A DNA stretch of 64,000 nt from Nymphaea colorata (taxonomy: Eukaryota > Streptophyta > Magnoliopsida > Nymphaeales > Nymphaeaceae): assembly GCF_008831285.2 (NCBI RefSeq), contig NC_045147.1, positions 12,527,427-12,591,426 of the forward strand, written 5' to 3'. The position numbers and the translations under genes were made by a program. The notes under the pieces were generated by a model. It was not told the DNA's origin and ran no database searches. It saw only the letters and a list, made by a program, of their open reading frames with translations. Position 1 is the stretch's first letter. The number at the start of each line of letters is the position of its first letter. Positions 12,379-23,138 of this stretch are shown here, in pieces.

Positions 12379-12862
12379 GTGAAAGATTCATAGGATAACG
12401 GGCATAAGGGAATCACTTTTTAGTAGTTCTGAACTTGTTATGCGTATCGGTTTTATTATGCTTACATGTCAAGAATAGATTGGCATTTAGGAGGTTGCAT
12501 TTGAAGCTTTCAATATGAGAACAGTCGGCAGTTCAAGTACCAAGTTCTGTGTCCCTGTCTGTAGACTAGTGAGGATCTATCTGCCTAACCCAAGTTTATA
12601 TATGGAAGGAGAGAAAAGCACTGGTGAAAGATTCATTGGATAACGGGCATAAGGGAATCACTTTTTAGTAGATCAGAACTTGTTATGCGTATCGGTTTTA
12701 GTATGCCTACATGCCAAGAATAGATTCGCATTTAGGAGGTTGCAATTGAAGTTTTCAATATGGGAACAGTCGGTAGTTCAAGTACCAAGTTCTGTGCCCC
12801 TGTCTGTAGACATAGTGAGGATCAGCCTAAACCCACGTTTATATGTAGGAAGAGAGAGTAAA
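12379..12862. repeat. 245-bp tandem duplication, two copies
   Basis: Copy 1 is 12379-12623 and copy 2 starts at 12624. Both begin GTGAAAGATTCAT and share GGATAACGGGCATAAGGGAA and other long identical blocks. Copies differ by scattered substitutions and a few short indels near their ends. The repeat lies between the 3' ends of MED10 and the convergent small gene, so it may be in a 3' UTR of either. Confidence 0.92.
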
Positions 12863-12885
12863 CGGAGAGCGTATGAGGTTCTATT

Positions 12886-13377
12886 TTAGCTTGCCTTCAG
12901 GAATATTATACCAGCACGCGACGGTTTGATGGCAATCTATAGAAAAAAAAAATGAAAACTGAATCTTTGTATACGTGATGTATACGATGCATTTCACTTG
13001 CAAATACTAATACTACTACTACCGATCAAAACACATGGTTCACTCACAACTAGTTCAAATTGAATGGCATGTGTGAAGAACTGATTGGAAAAGTGGAAGA
13101 CAGAAATTGAAGAAAAATCCGTAAAACAACCAAAGAAAGTATGTTCAACGTGGCATGGTCAAACTGGTTCAATTGGAATGCGCGCCAACATCATCGTCTG
13201 CCGACTTGATGTAGGCCTTACAGGTGGGTTGGAGGGTGGCGCGGCGTGGCGCGATCGCAGTCGTTCGAGTGGTGGCGTGTAAAGGATCTCCGCGCAGACG
13301 CGGATGACAGCGGCAGCAGCTGCAGCTCCTTCCCTTCTTCCAACCTTGTTTCTGGACTCCAGCTGTCGAGCAGCCAT
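12886..13377 (-). CDS. Unrecognised 68-residue basic protein, two exons
   Basis: Exon 1 (13222-13377) starts MAARQLESRNKVGRREG and continues with an Ala run, VIRVCAEILYTPPLERLRSR, then a Pro-rich stretch. It ends at a strong ACCT/GTAAGG donor. A long T-run plus TCTATAG acceptor gives exon 2 (12886-12936), in phase 0, encoding IAIKPSRAGIIFLKAS and a TAA stop. The joined frame has 68 codons. The N-terminal part is Arg-rich, almost free of acids and has an Ala/Val stretch, which fits a mitochondrial or plastid presequence, but no family was recognised. GC-rich, CpG-rich DNA upstream (13380-13600) could be the promoter. Alternatives are a longer gene with a different second exon, or a spurious frame in a GC island. 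Confidence 0.45.
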
Positions 13378-13610
13378 CAATTTATGGCGATAGGTTAGAA
13401 TTTGTCGGTATTATTCATAAGGAGAACCAACCCAGACTTCGCTCAGGTCGCCGTCAATCCTTCGCTGCGTCGTTGCGGAGTCGTGCACGTACCGTTTGAC
13501 GGCGGCGACTCCTGCGGCCCCCGCCCTTCCACCCTCACCTCATCCGCTCCAGCCCCTCTCCGCTTTCACCTTTATTGCTTTTTTCTGCTTACTGAACATT
13601 GGCTTTAAGT
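13378..13610. promoter_or_regulatory. GC-rich upstream region of the 68-residue gene
   Basis: CpG-dense interval directly 5' of the minus-strand start at 13377. It contains no coherent protein on either strand. A TTAAATAAAC-type AT block near 13610-13620 on the minus strand could serve as TATA element. This is inferred from position and composition only. Confidence 0.3.
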
Positions 13611-13868
13611 TTATTTAAGGTATCTTTTGATATGGACTTCAAAGCCATTACAAGATTTTTTGTGGTGGACTTGGTTTCCGATAGAAAGGAGCTACCCCAC
13701 CGAAGGTATTGGATTTTTATACACATGAAAAAGAGATTTGGTTGAATGGCGGTTTGTGGGAGGATAGACCACATTTTTTTTTTTTTTTTGGGGTTTTGGG
13801 TTGGAGCTGGGTTTGTTATACATCCTTCAATTCAGATATAGTTCGACCACCATTTAAAATAATCCCAA

Positions 13869-13906
13869 TTTCATGATAATGTGACTATTTCATGATAATG
13901 TGACTA
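13869..13906. repeat. 19-bp unit repeated twice
   Basis: The unit TTTCATGATAATGTGACTA occurs twice in perfect tandem. Confidence 0.9.
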
Positions 13907-13929
13907 TGATAGTAAATTAGGGAAGGCAG

Positions 13930-14010
13930 TAAATCCTATAAGGAAAACGAGTAGCCATCCAAACCGCGCCGAAAAGTATGTAAATCCTATAAAGAAAACA
14001 AGTAGTTATC
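13930..14010. repeat. Imperfect 51-bp tandem repeat
   Basis: TAAATCCTATAAGGAAAACG at 13930 recurs as TAAATCCTATAAAGAAAACA at 13981, with similar following bases. It lies directly beside the MITE-like element at 14021. Confidence 0.7.
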
Positions 14011-14020
14011 ATACCCTTGT

Positions 14021-14304
14021 ATATGCTAAACTGGATGGGAATCGTAGGAGCTTTTGATCTTAAAGAGATTAGATGGTGGATTTAAGTTTAAAAAAGTAGA
14101 AACCAAACTTTATTTTTAAGAGATAGAAATGCCCTTAAAAAAGAAGCAAGAGACCTCGGTTAAGGAAACTAATTTGTTTCCTCGTATGAGAGGTATTTCT
14201 ATTTCTTGAAAATGCAGTCTGATTGCTATTTTTTTTTTCAACTTAACCATCCAATCGTATCAAAATCACTGGGCTCATGTCATTACTATCTAATTTGGTA
14301 TATA
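14021..14304. mobile_element. MITE-like inverted-repeat element, family A copy 1
   Basis: A 284-bp unit aligned end to end with 50521-50806. Shared landmarks are the ends (ATATGCTAAA / TTTGGTATAT), GATTAGATGG versus GATTAAATGA, TAGAAACCAA, and AAGAGATAGAAAT answered by ATTTCTATTTCTTGAAAA (an internal inverted repeat). Both copies are palindromic overall and have no coding capacity. They look like non-autonomous DNA transposons. This copy is more diverged at its ends than the one at 50.5 kb. Confidence 0.65.
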
Positions 14305-14318
14305 AAGGTCTATTAGTT

Positions 14319-14373
14319 CTCTCTCTCTCTCTCTCTCTCTCTCGCTATATATATATATATATATATATATATA
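14319..14373. repeat. (CT)n-(TA)n compound microsatellite
   Basis: About twelve CT units followed directly by fourteen TA units. Confidence 0.95.
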
Positions 14374-14802
14374 GGTTACAATGTCATCATGCCATGGTCA
14401 TCATCGTTTTGCGTCACGCTTTCAGCTTGATGCAAAAAGTCTTAGTATTGCTTGATTTGCACGGGTTCTTTAGTGGCCAAAGGGTGTTTTCTGCGGCGAT
14501 GTGTTCCAAGTGTTTGACTCAAACGTATAGACACGTACATCTATCATACATGCTATGTGAACCGATACACATTATCTACCTTGTTAACTTGAAGAAATGT
14601 GCATACAATATCTACAGATTATTAACTTGAAAAACAACATGAAAAATATTGATGTAACTTAAGACTATTTAACAATTTTAAGTTTGTCAATTTATTAAAT
14701 TTAATATGACAAGTGAGCCTATTGACTTTCACTCTCACCGTTGAATGCTCACCTAACAATTAAGAGATTTTGGGAAATATAACTATACAAGTAACTTGGT
14801 TT

Positions 14803-14834
14803 ACTCTCTCTCTCTCTCTCTCTCCCCCCCCCCT
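14803..14834. repeat. (CT)n plus C-run microsatellite
   Basis: About ten CT units followed by a C9-10 run. Confidence 0.9.
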
Positions 14835-15028
14835 CTCCCTCTCTAATTCTGTCTCTCTCTATCTTTCGTTTGGAGTTTTCCATTCAGGTTTTGACAAATG
14901 AATCTTTTGGTCTCTCACAGCATGCCATCTAATGCAGTGCGTCAGGCACTCTGTTTAGCTATATCCACCGATCTATTGCATCGGGTGACCATGAATGTTG
15001 GACGGATGTCCGATGGAGGATTAGACAC

Positions 15029-15030
<2 letters not shown>

Positions 15031-15068
<38 letters not shown>
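15031..15068. repeat. (AT)19 microsatellite
   Basis: Uninterrupted AT dinucleotide run. Confidence 0.95.
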
Positions 15069-15072
<4 letters not shown>

Positions 15073-15729
15073 GAACAATAGGCCAAAGGAACAAAAACAA
15101 ATGGATGGAGATGTATAGTTTGTTTTTAATTTAATTTCTTTTTCTTTTCACTTTGGTCTTATAATGCTACTTTTGATATGGCAGTACATGGCACGGCTAC
15201 GATTTTTTTGGTTGTGTGGCACATTAAGTCATCGACTCGAGTTTAATGTGGGCATCCCATGAAACTGAAACCAAAACCAGGTCTAGTTTCACCGTCTAAG
15301 TTTTTTCATCAATAAAAAGTACGATTTACAGACAAAGACTATAGTCTGTCGGTAGAATCTCTTTACTACAGACGGTTTCTTTTTTTTGTAGCGCCAGTAA
15401 TAAGTCGTTTTTTTGCATTGTCAACTTATACTCATGAACCGCAAGCAAGCTTAAGTTGTCTCGTGCAATCAAAACAAAAAATATTTACATTATTTCCCCC
15501 AAAATGTTTCTCAAATATTACTAACTTTTGTTGCATACCAATTGACATATTATAGTATCAAAACACAAAATCTAGCCTCTACCAGCCCAGCCAAAACAAG
15601 TACTCTCGCTTGCTCATTTGATCGTCTCGTGTTTGACTTGTTCTCCCAACGAGCTCATCACGAAGGAACTTCAACACACACTCTCTCTCTCTACCAAAAT
15701 TGCATGTTCGGGGGCATGCTTTCTCTAGA

Positions 15730-16149
15730 ATGAAGATAAGAGCGACCAGGAAGGAAAGTTTTTCTCTTTTTCGTGGAAGACGAAGCTCGCCATCACATTC
15801 GTTAGGAGGCGTGAATGGTCAGGACATCATTGAAAGATCAACTCATTCAAATTTGTTTAATGGCTTCTTCTTCCTTCTGCGACCCCACCACTCTTACATG
15901 AGACCGTTTGTCTGCTTCTCCTTTGTTCTTTTCCTGGCCTGCTGTTGTGATTGGAATTGCACCAACGGGCCCTTCATACTTTTCTTTGTCTTCTCTAATG
16001 CATACAGCTTTCCGGTTGTCCTCATCATAAAGCCCCGCCGAACGGATCAGGTGCAGTGTAACAGGAGCCCTCTCGAGCTCCTTCTACTCTCAACTATATG
16101 CGATTATTCTTTAAGTTCTTCCAAAACAGTACAAGGCACAGCAACCTGA
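15730..16149 (+). CDS. Hypothetical open frame, 139 residues, doubtful
   Basis: ATG-initiated frame starting MKIRATRKESFSLFRGRRSS with a basic N-terminus and later hydrophobic, Cys-rich stretches. No family was recognised, codon use is not distinctive, and one or two open frames of this length are expected by chance in a window this size. Listed only because it is one of the longest intergenic ATG frames. Confidence 0.12.
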   Translation: MKIRATRKESFSLFRGRRSSPSHSLGGVNGQDIIERSTHSNLFNGFFFLLRPHHSYMRPFVCFSFVLFLACCCDWNCTNGPFILFFVFSNAYSFPVVLIIKPRRTDQVQCNRSPLELLLLSTICDYSLSSSKTVQGTAT

Positions 16150-16406
16150 ATGTGTTTATTTGGTTGCGTAAAGCAATCAGGCTTTATATCAAAATAATTT
16201 CTAAAATTAGATGTGTTCTCTGCTATAGTTTTTGGATCTTCAAGAAAGCCTTCATACGCATCGGGTTCTGCATGGCACTTTAAAGGTCATTAATCTCTAC
16301 TAAATCAGCTTTACATCACATACTTGAGGTAGGATTTTTGAGAAATAAAAATGTATATCAGCACGTGATATCAACTGTATTACAAATAATCCATATATAC
16401 ATATTT

Positions 16407-16454
<48 letters not shown>
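16407..16454. repeat. (TA)n-(TG)n compound microsatellite
   Basis: About eleven TA units followed by about twelve TG units. Confidence 0.95.
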
Positions 16455-17764
16455 GCATGAGGGTCCCTTGTACTGGTGGAGAGGACAATAATGGGGGGTT
16501 GGGTAATGTGGCGGGATCGCTGCTTATAGTTGTCAACTAATAAGCCAAACTCTTCCCGGCGACTGATAATGTCATTCATATTGCTCAACACTTGCTTTTC
16601 AAAGTGGCTGCTCTTTGTTAGCGAGAACTTTTTTTGCTGCCCTCGTACAGCAACTTGAGAATCCACCTTCGAATTAAGTGCTTAATTTGAGTGTGTATAT
16701 ATATCAAATATACAGAGTCTTTTCTTTTATTCTTTATGCTGAGAATTTCGAGATGCATCGCATGGCGTAATCTGGAGGATGTCTGCCCGACCTAAGCTTC
16801 TGCCGGAGTTTATCTGCACATAAAAAAACGGTTTCAGAAAATCAACTACCTTGACGTATACTTTCCAAATTTTCTAACTACGAAGACATATAATAAAGCT
16901 TACTAGTTACTAGTTATTGCTACAGTACCATCATATATTTCTGTGTTTTTCCCAAGGTTTCTGCACATCGAGAGTTTTCCATCGTACCAGTAACCCAAGG
17001 ACATGAAGTCTGGAGCATGAGTATTGCCTATGGAATTAAAGGATTAATATATACTCTAATTTCCATCAAATACTACTTACAATTGATCATGTGCACAATC
17101 TTATAAGTCTTAAAGGGGCGCCTCTGTCTGTCATCTTGCAGGAATGACTCGTCGTCGTAATTAAATTGATAAGGGCCTCAAAGAGGCATAGTACATCGAA
17201 CTTCCATGGTTGCTATCACTCTTCAACAATGTTATTGTTTTGAGTGCAAATAATCACAAACACGACACCCGAGTTAAAAGAGGTCCAAACAAATCCCAAA
17301 ATAGGACACACGAGGGTTTTTTTTTGAATGTCAACTAAATATCATAATTAACTTGATCTCGGTTGTTCAGTCATTTGATAATGGTTTCGAAATAAGAAGA
17401 TTTAATGTGATTTCCTAAAGTAAATGTCTTAAACGCCTTACTTTACTTGGAACTATACATGTTTCACCAAAAAAATGGAGATGCAACATGCGTTAGGTTT
17501 TTCGACCGATTTTTTTTTTTTCAAGTGCAAAGCAACCTAAAAAAATCTCAAGCGAGCCCACCTCCCCATCGACGTGGCTCAACTTGAAGCAGCAATTTAG
17601 AAGAAAACAAGAAAGAACAAAAAGAATAAGAAGCAAAGGAGCATTCAACACGCGATGTGATTTAATTGGTCCATGTACACCACCATATTCAAAACTCCAT
17701 TAAGCCCATTCCAACTTATTATATTCATATGATCAGAAAAACTTGTTTATTAGTTCTATATTAG

Positions 17765-17772
17765 TATTTATA
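17765..17772 (+). promoter_or_regulatory. TATA-like box of the HD-Zip gene
   Basis: TATTTATA lies 133 bases before the ATG at 17898. A start of transcription near 17795 would give a leader of about 100 bases, in which the first ATG is the uORF start at 17885. Confidence 0.4.
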
Positions 17773-17884
17773 GGCCATGGCCGGACTGGTCTGAGCCATT
17801 CCCATCATTCGCTTAATTAAGCATCATTATAGACAATCAAGGGAAACTAAAGCCGGCACGTTCCCCACAACGCCTCCCACTCCC

Positions 17885-17995
17885 ATGTGTGCAGAGGATG
17901 ACGGAGAAGGAAGATTACAGCACGGCAGAAGAATCAGATTCAATGGGGAGCATAAATCTCTCGCAGAAAAGCAAGAAGAGGAGGTTCAGCGATGA
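17885..17995 (+). promoter_or_regulatory. Upstream ORF overlapping the HD-Zip start, out of frame
   Basis: ATG at 17885 opens a 36-codon frame ([16 protein letters not shown]...) that ends with TGA at 17993-17995, almost 100 bases inside the HD-Zip CDS and in another frame. Its start context is weak (C at -3, T at +4), so leaky scanning to 17898 is expected. Such a uORF would normally lower translation of the main protein. Its presence in the mRNA depends on the inferred transcription start. Confidence 0.5.
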
Positions 17996-19688
17996 GCAGA
18001 TCAGGTCGTTGGAGAGGATCTTCGAGACGGAGACGACACGTCTGGAGCCGAGGAAGAAGGCGCAGCTCGCCCGGGAGCTCGGGCTGCATCCCCGGCAGAT
18101 TGCCATATGGTTTCAGAACAGGAGGGCCCGTTGGAAGGCGAAACAGATCGAGAGAGACTACGGCGTGCTCAAGGCAGATTACGATGCTCTGCTTTCGAGC
18201 TGCGAGTCCCTTAAGCAGGAGAAGCAAGCTCTCTTGAAGCAGGTAAACTCTTGCTCTAGTTGCTCAGTTGTTGCTCTTATTTATCTCCAAATTCAGTGTA
18301 CTTAATACAGACGTTCTTAGACTACTGGAGGACATGAAAATCCTTAGAGTTTCTACCAGTAAACTTGCTAATCGTATGCTGTTATAGCTGATGCCAGCGA
18401 TTAAGTAGTTCAGTTGGGGCGTCTTCCATCATAAATTCCATTTCTGATGGGTATAGAGACTTTGTTTGAGGTTAATTGAAACCTATTGTAGACAATCTTA
18501 TATAAAACAATCTTATATAAAACACATACACTTTGATGCAAAGAGGAGCAAAGATGGGTTGATTAATGTAGACATGATCTAATTAGATAATCTACTTTTT
18601 CACTCTTCATTTTTTCTTTTCCTCAAATCTCACATGATCAGATGGTTGAATCAAACACGGAAATAGAACCCTTGTCAATGAAATTAGGCCTATTTGTCAC
18701 TGTGGTTGGGGTCTGCTAAGTTGGACTGATCATCTGATGGGATTCCATGAATCCTAAATCTACAGGAACTTTCCCCTAATATAAGGTTGAAGTTGGGTGT
18801 ACTCTCGATGGTTCTTACAAGAAACATTCTTTAGGAATGAAGGAGAGAATGTCTAATCCGTTGGTTCTTGTCAAAGAAAACGAAAAAGTTCATATCAGAC
18901 TAAGGATGAAAATGCCATATAAAAAATAATATAATACTCGGACAGAGTAGCCAAGGACTTATCATTTCATCTGAAAAAAGAAAAGGAAAAAACGATTCAG
19001 CTGTTGGTCCCATTAGTTCCTGGTGGGACCCACCATCAAAATACTCTGCTGCTGTTGAAGAAGAAAGTAGTACACTGGCTCCTCCGTTTGAACACCATAA
19101 CATCTCTCATATTTCACGAATCTGCTGAATCCATAGCTGACGTGAATAAAAAATCAAACTCCCAAATTTTGATACATAATCTAATGAGCACGGGTAGCTC
19201 GATCCAAGCCTAACCCCATGGTCGCAAACTAGCGAACCTTGGCTCGAGGCGAACCTCTCTTCTTCCTTCTATGAAACATATCACCAAATTGCTGGTTCTT
19301 TAAACAGTTGCAGAAGCTCAGTGGCCTTGTAGAAGAGCAACACAAAGCGGGTTCCACGGAGAAGAAGGCATCGTGTCGACCTGTTTCTGCTGCGAACACC
19401 GAGGACGGTGAGTCGGACAACGTGGACGGAAAGTCGTCAGAAGAGAAAGGTGTTAAGCCGAAAGAAGAATCGGGTTTGAGGTTGGCTCTGTTTGCAGAGA
19501 GCGAATGCAGCAGCAAAATTCTTGATACATGTAGGAAGAAAGAAGAGGATGAAGAAGTGGGGAAGCTTGTCAATGTCAGCAGCTGCGGCGCCGGATACGA
19601 CCCATTTACTGACGATGATGGATCCTACGTTTTACAGGCCTTTTGCTGTCATGATCAGCCTTACCAATGGTGGGAGCTATGGCCTTGA
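17898..19688 (+). CDS. Homeodomain-leucine zipper class I transcription factor (ATHB7/ATHB12-like)
   Basis: Exon 1 is 17898-18242 and exon 2 is 19308-19688. They join in phase 0 (CAG/GTAAAC donor, TAAACAG acceptor) into 241 residues. An acidic N-terminus leads into [17 protein letters not shown], the homeodomain (about residues 26-82), with recognition helix [19 protein letters not shown]. The leucine zipper follows directly, with Leu at 91, 98, 105, 112 and 119 in perfect heptads. The exon junction falls inside the zipper. The C-terminal half is Ser/Glu/Lys-rich and ends QWWELWP, like the aromatic AHA-type activation motif of clade gamma members ATHB7 and ATHB12. Those factors bind pseudopalindromic CAATNATTG sites and respond to ABA and drought. 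The ATG at 17898 is used because the frame before it begins with GTG, not ATG. A 19-bp repeat carrying the stop codon follows. Confidence 0.93.
18243..19307 (+). other. HD-Zip intron
   Basis: Single 1,065-base intron inside the zipper-coding region. Nothing else was recognised in it. Confidence 0.8.
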
Positions 19689-19725
19689 GTATGTGACTCC
19701 CACCGTGGCCTTGAGTATGTGACTC
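19681..19725. repeat. 19-bp direct repeat over the HD-Zip stop codon
   Basis: GGCCTTGAGTATGTGACTC occurs at 19681 and again at 19707 (period 26). The first copy contains the TGA stop. Confidence 0.9.
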
Positions 19726-20685
19726 AAATTGTAGAGCAGGAGAGGAAGACAGGTCAAAGCGAGATTAAAGAATTGAGAAATTAGTATAGGGAAAATTGTC
19801 AAACTGCTGTAAAGAGATCTTTAATTCCCTTTTGTTTTTTTGTACTTATATTTGTTTTTTTTTTTTTTTTCGTGCACAACAATCGGAAAGGGCTGTCTCT
19901 AAAAAGCAGCCCATGCAATGATGGCAAGTTTTATAGAACTATGTGCTCGGCCATGGCCACTTCTCATCGGATAAAAACAAAAAAACTTCAATCTGCCGTC
20001 ATCAGCTCGGTGGCAGAAAGATAAGACGGAAGTTCGCTCCATGAAAGAAGTGGTGATGGCAAGCTCAGGCATCGAAGGAAATATTTTGATTCAATGTAAG
20101 AATGGGATGCGGAGAAATCGCCTTATGGATGCTATCAGTGGGTGAAGACCTTTTCGGTTCCTGCTGCAACGAGTCTGGCCGATCGGTCATGTGATCTCTG
20201 TTGGAAAAGATCCTCCTGCGGCGGCTGAGGTGATTCGTAATATGCATAGCTAAGGTTCTTTAAGACTCCGATTTTTGGCTCTGTAGATAATATTTTTTGT
20301 CAATAAAATCTGAGGAATCCCCGCAGTCTTTCTCCGGAGGTGGTGAGCGATGAGGGCAGAAAAGGGTGAAGGGTACCAAGTCAAACACGTAGACTCAAAT
20401 CCGAACCATGCCATTGATTTACTGCCAGAGCCTAACCATGGTGTTGTGCTCTCAAGGCTGAGTGGCCGGGCTTGTCTTCATCATCGTAAAAGGAAACAAA
20501 ATGAGAAACTACACTTGATATCTAATTTTGAAGTTCTTACACGACTTGATACAATTTCCTGTAGCTGGTTATTTTCTTACATCACTTATATGTTAAACAA
20601 CAATTTCGACAATTTCGGGTGGGCAGAAGGTTAACAACTATTACCTCAAAAAGAGGTCCAAAGATGCCCATTCTCCCTACCTTTA

Positions 20686-20900
20686 CGTTGTGTTTGATAG
20701 TTTCATATCTTAAATCCAAAGCAAATAAAAGGGCATGTTTTGAGAGGACCTCAATTTAAACAAACTGAGGATTCCAGTTAAATTCATGCTACATGTTAAA
20801 AATTATAGATTTGGGAAGAAGTTGATTTGATCTTAAATCCATGGATCTAGATCTTAGATTGTAGTAGATTTCAAATCTACAGTGAAACAAACACAACCTT
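20686..20900. mobile_element. Short MITE-like element with GTTGTGTTTG terminal inverted repeats
   Basis: The left end reads GTTGTGTTTGATAGTTTCAT and the right end, reversed, reads GGTTGTGTTTGTTTCACTGT. That gives ten perfect terminal bases plus partial continuation. The body of about 215 bp is partly self-complementary and non-coding. A clear target-site duplication was not found. Confidence 0.5.
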
Positions 20901-21341
20901 AGGATCTTGGGTTGCATTAGTATCAGTGAGGATAGCAGTCCACTCTTCAACTTAGATAAGTACCACATCCACCATTTAAGGCGTAAAGATACAGTGTCCA
21001 CAAGAATAGTACTAGAGATCCACAAGAATAATACTAGAGACCTGTCTTTTCAGCTGAAACAATTAGATAGCTACTTCAAAACAAAAAAGAAAAAAAGTCT
21101 AGACGAGGTAAAACAATACTTTATACACCTCAATATAGTGAGCACATATATGCCATTGATATATCAATGGATTTAAGAGGATATAATTTTCCAAATGAAT
21201 GATTATGTATGAGGGGAAACCACATCGGGTTTATTAGGGGATATAGTAGGTAGTTGGACACTGGTTTCAGTGACATGAATGACAACGCTTATTGTGCCAA
21301 CAGGTGGTTCATACTAGCTAATGTGCATTTGGGTCTCCACA

Positions 21342-21368
21342 CTATATATATATATATTTATATATATG
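21342..21368. repeat. Interrupted (TA)n microsatellite
   Basis: TA run with one ATTTA interruption. Confidence 0.85.
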
Positions 21369-23064
21369 TTGCAATGCATCAGGCAATATGCTTTGAGAAG
21401 CCGAAGAAATTTTCTGTCCAAATATGGATGTTGAAACCGGCAAATCCCGTAGCGAACAGATTTAAGTTAGTAATGGGAAGGATAGGCTTAGTTGCATTAA
21501 CATGAGAAGCTAGTTAGAGCTCAACTTGTGCGAACTTGATTCAAGTAAAATTGGAGCTAAAAACTAAACTTGTTTTCTTAATGAGTCGAGAAGGACACGC
21601 TTGCCTCATATAGGCTCGAGTACTAGACTCATTTAAACCACATATATACTATATTTTTTCAAAATGTTAATGCAAATAGTACCTCCGGTGTACCGAGTGT
21701 TATGTTTACCTTTGGAAAGGTAGGCCCTCAATTCAAATATATAAGTTACCTTTTGTTTGAAAATAAAAAGGATTTAATGCTTAGCTCGGGTAGCCCAAGC
21801 TCGAACTGGCCCAACTTAGCTTTTTGAATAGTCCCAAAGCTTATATGAATTATATATCTTACAACAAGTTGTGATATTGAATTTTCCCTTTACACACACA
21901 TTTGACGAATATATACCTCATTTCTGACATTTTTCATTTATTTTTCTAACAATAATATACCATATCTAGGTGTTCATTAAGGGCAAACATTAGATATATA
22001 GAAAACATTGACGTTTCTAGATGTATAAGCAAGATTTTAAAAGACTTTGAGATGAATGATATGAAACCTTTTGGGGCTTTTACAACTGATAATACTCTTT
22101 ATGGAAACAATGATTTTTATATCAGCTCATTTTTATATTAATAATTTAAAAACCATAAAAAATAATTACAAGGCTGGGTTTGATAAGTCCCGGAATAATA
22201 CTCATGCAACACATCTACGTATATGTGTAATGTGTGATAAAACTTTTCCTAAAAATCATTATGTTGCAGGTGCAATCTGCATGTTTAGGAAAATACTGAC
22301 GAACATAAAACTAACGCTTTCTCACATTTAAGATGAGTTTTACAACAAAAAAGTTATCTGTCATTTTTAACAATTTTACGATCTAAACATTCATGAAACC
22401 TCATTCTATCATATAGGTATCAGATTGTAAAATAATAAGCTAAAAAATGTTAAGAATAAAGCAATCGGCTGATTCTGGGACATTAAAAAATGCCAATGTT
22501 CCTTTGGGACCCAAATCCAAGCTGGTTATAAGCGCAGCTTATGCACAAAAGATTGCACACCACTCACCATAACACCTCTGCTCATGATAGTATACTTTTT
22601 TGTGTCTTAGGACAAAAGTGGTAAGGAAAAACTTAAAAGTCCAAAAAGATCATTTGTTTTTGAAAAATCCATTAAATAGCCCAACTCCCATCTTTTTTTT
22701 TTAAGTGTATATGTGTTGTTTGTACCACCATATATGTTGTGTGCACCACCCTGTCCATGCATCTCACTTTCTGCCCAAATGGCCTATATGTGCAGCATGA
22801 ACACACGATGAGGAAGAATATAAACAATGCTTATAAAATCACAATATTTATCATGAGTCAAAGCTGTCAAAAGAGGGCAAAACCCTTTCTCCTTCTCTTC
22901 ACCAGAACTGCTTCGGGATCTAAGTAGACTTATCTAAGTAGACTTATAGTACAATAGACAACAATGTTGCAATGCTACTATTTGCAGTTGAAAAAAGAAA
23001 ACAAAATAGTCCTCAGTGACAGTGACACATGTTGTACAAACCTTTTAACGGACACTTTGATTGA

Positions 23065-23069
<5 letters not shown>

Positions 23070-23137
<68 letters not shown>

Positions 23138-23138
23138 T
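23070..23138. repeat. (TA)n microsatellite, about 69 bp
   Basis: Long TA run interrupted once by GA and once by CA. It can fold on itself. Confidence 0.95.

Larger units (their letters stand above)
14374..17764. other. Intergenic, no supported gene
   Basis: AT-rich DNA with several microsatellites (listed separately) between the 13-14 kb block and the HD-Zip gene. No family-level protein match or RNA gene was seen. Confidence 0.5.
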
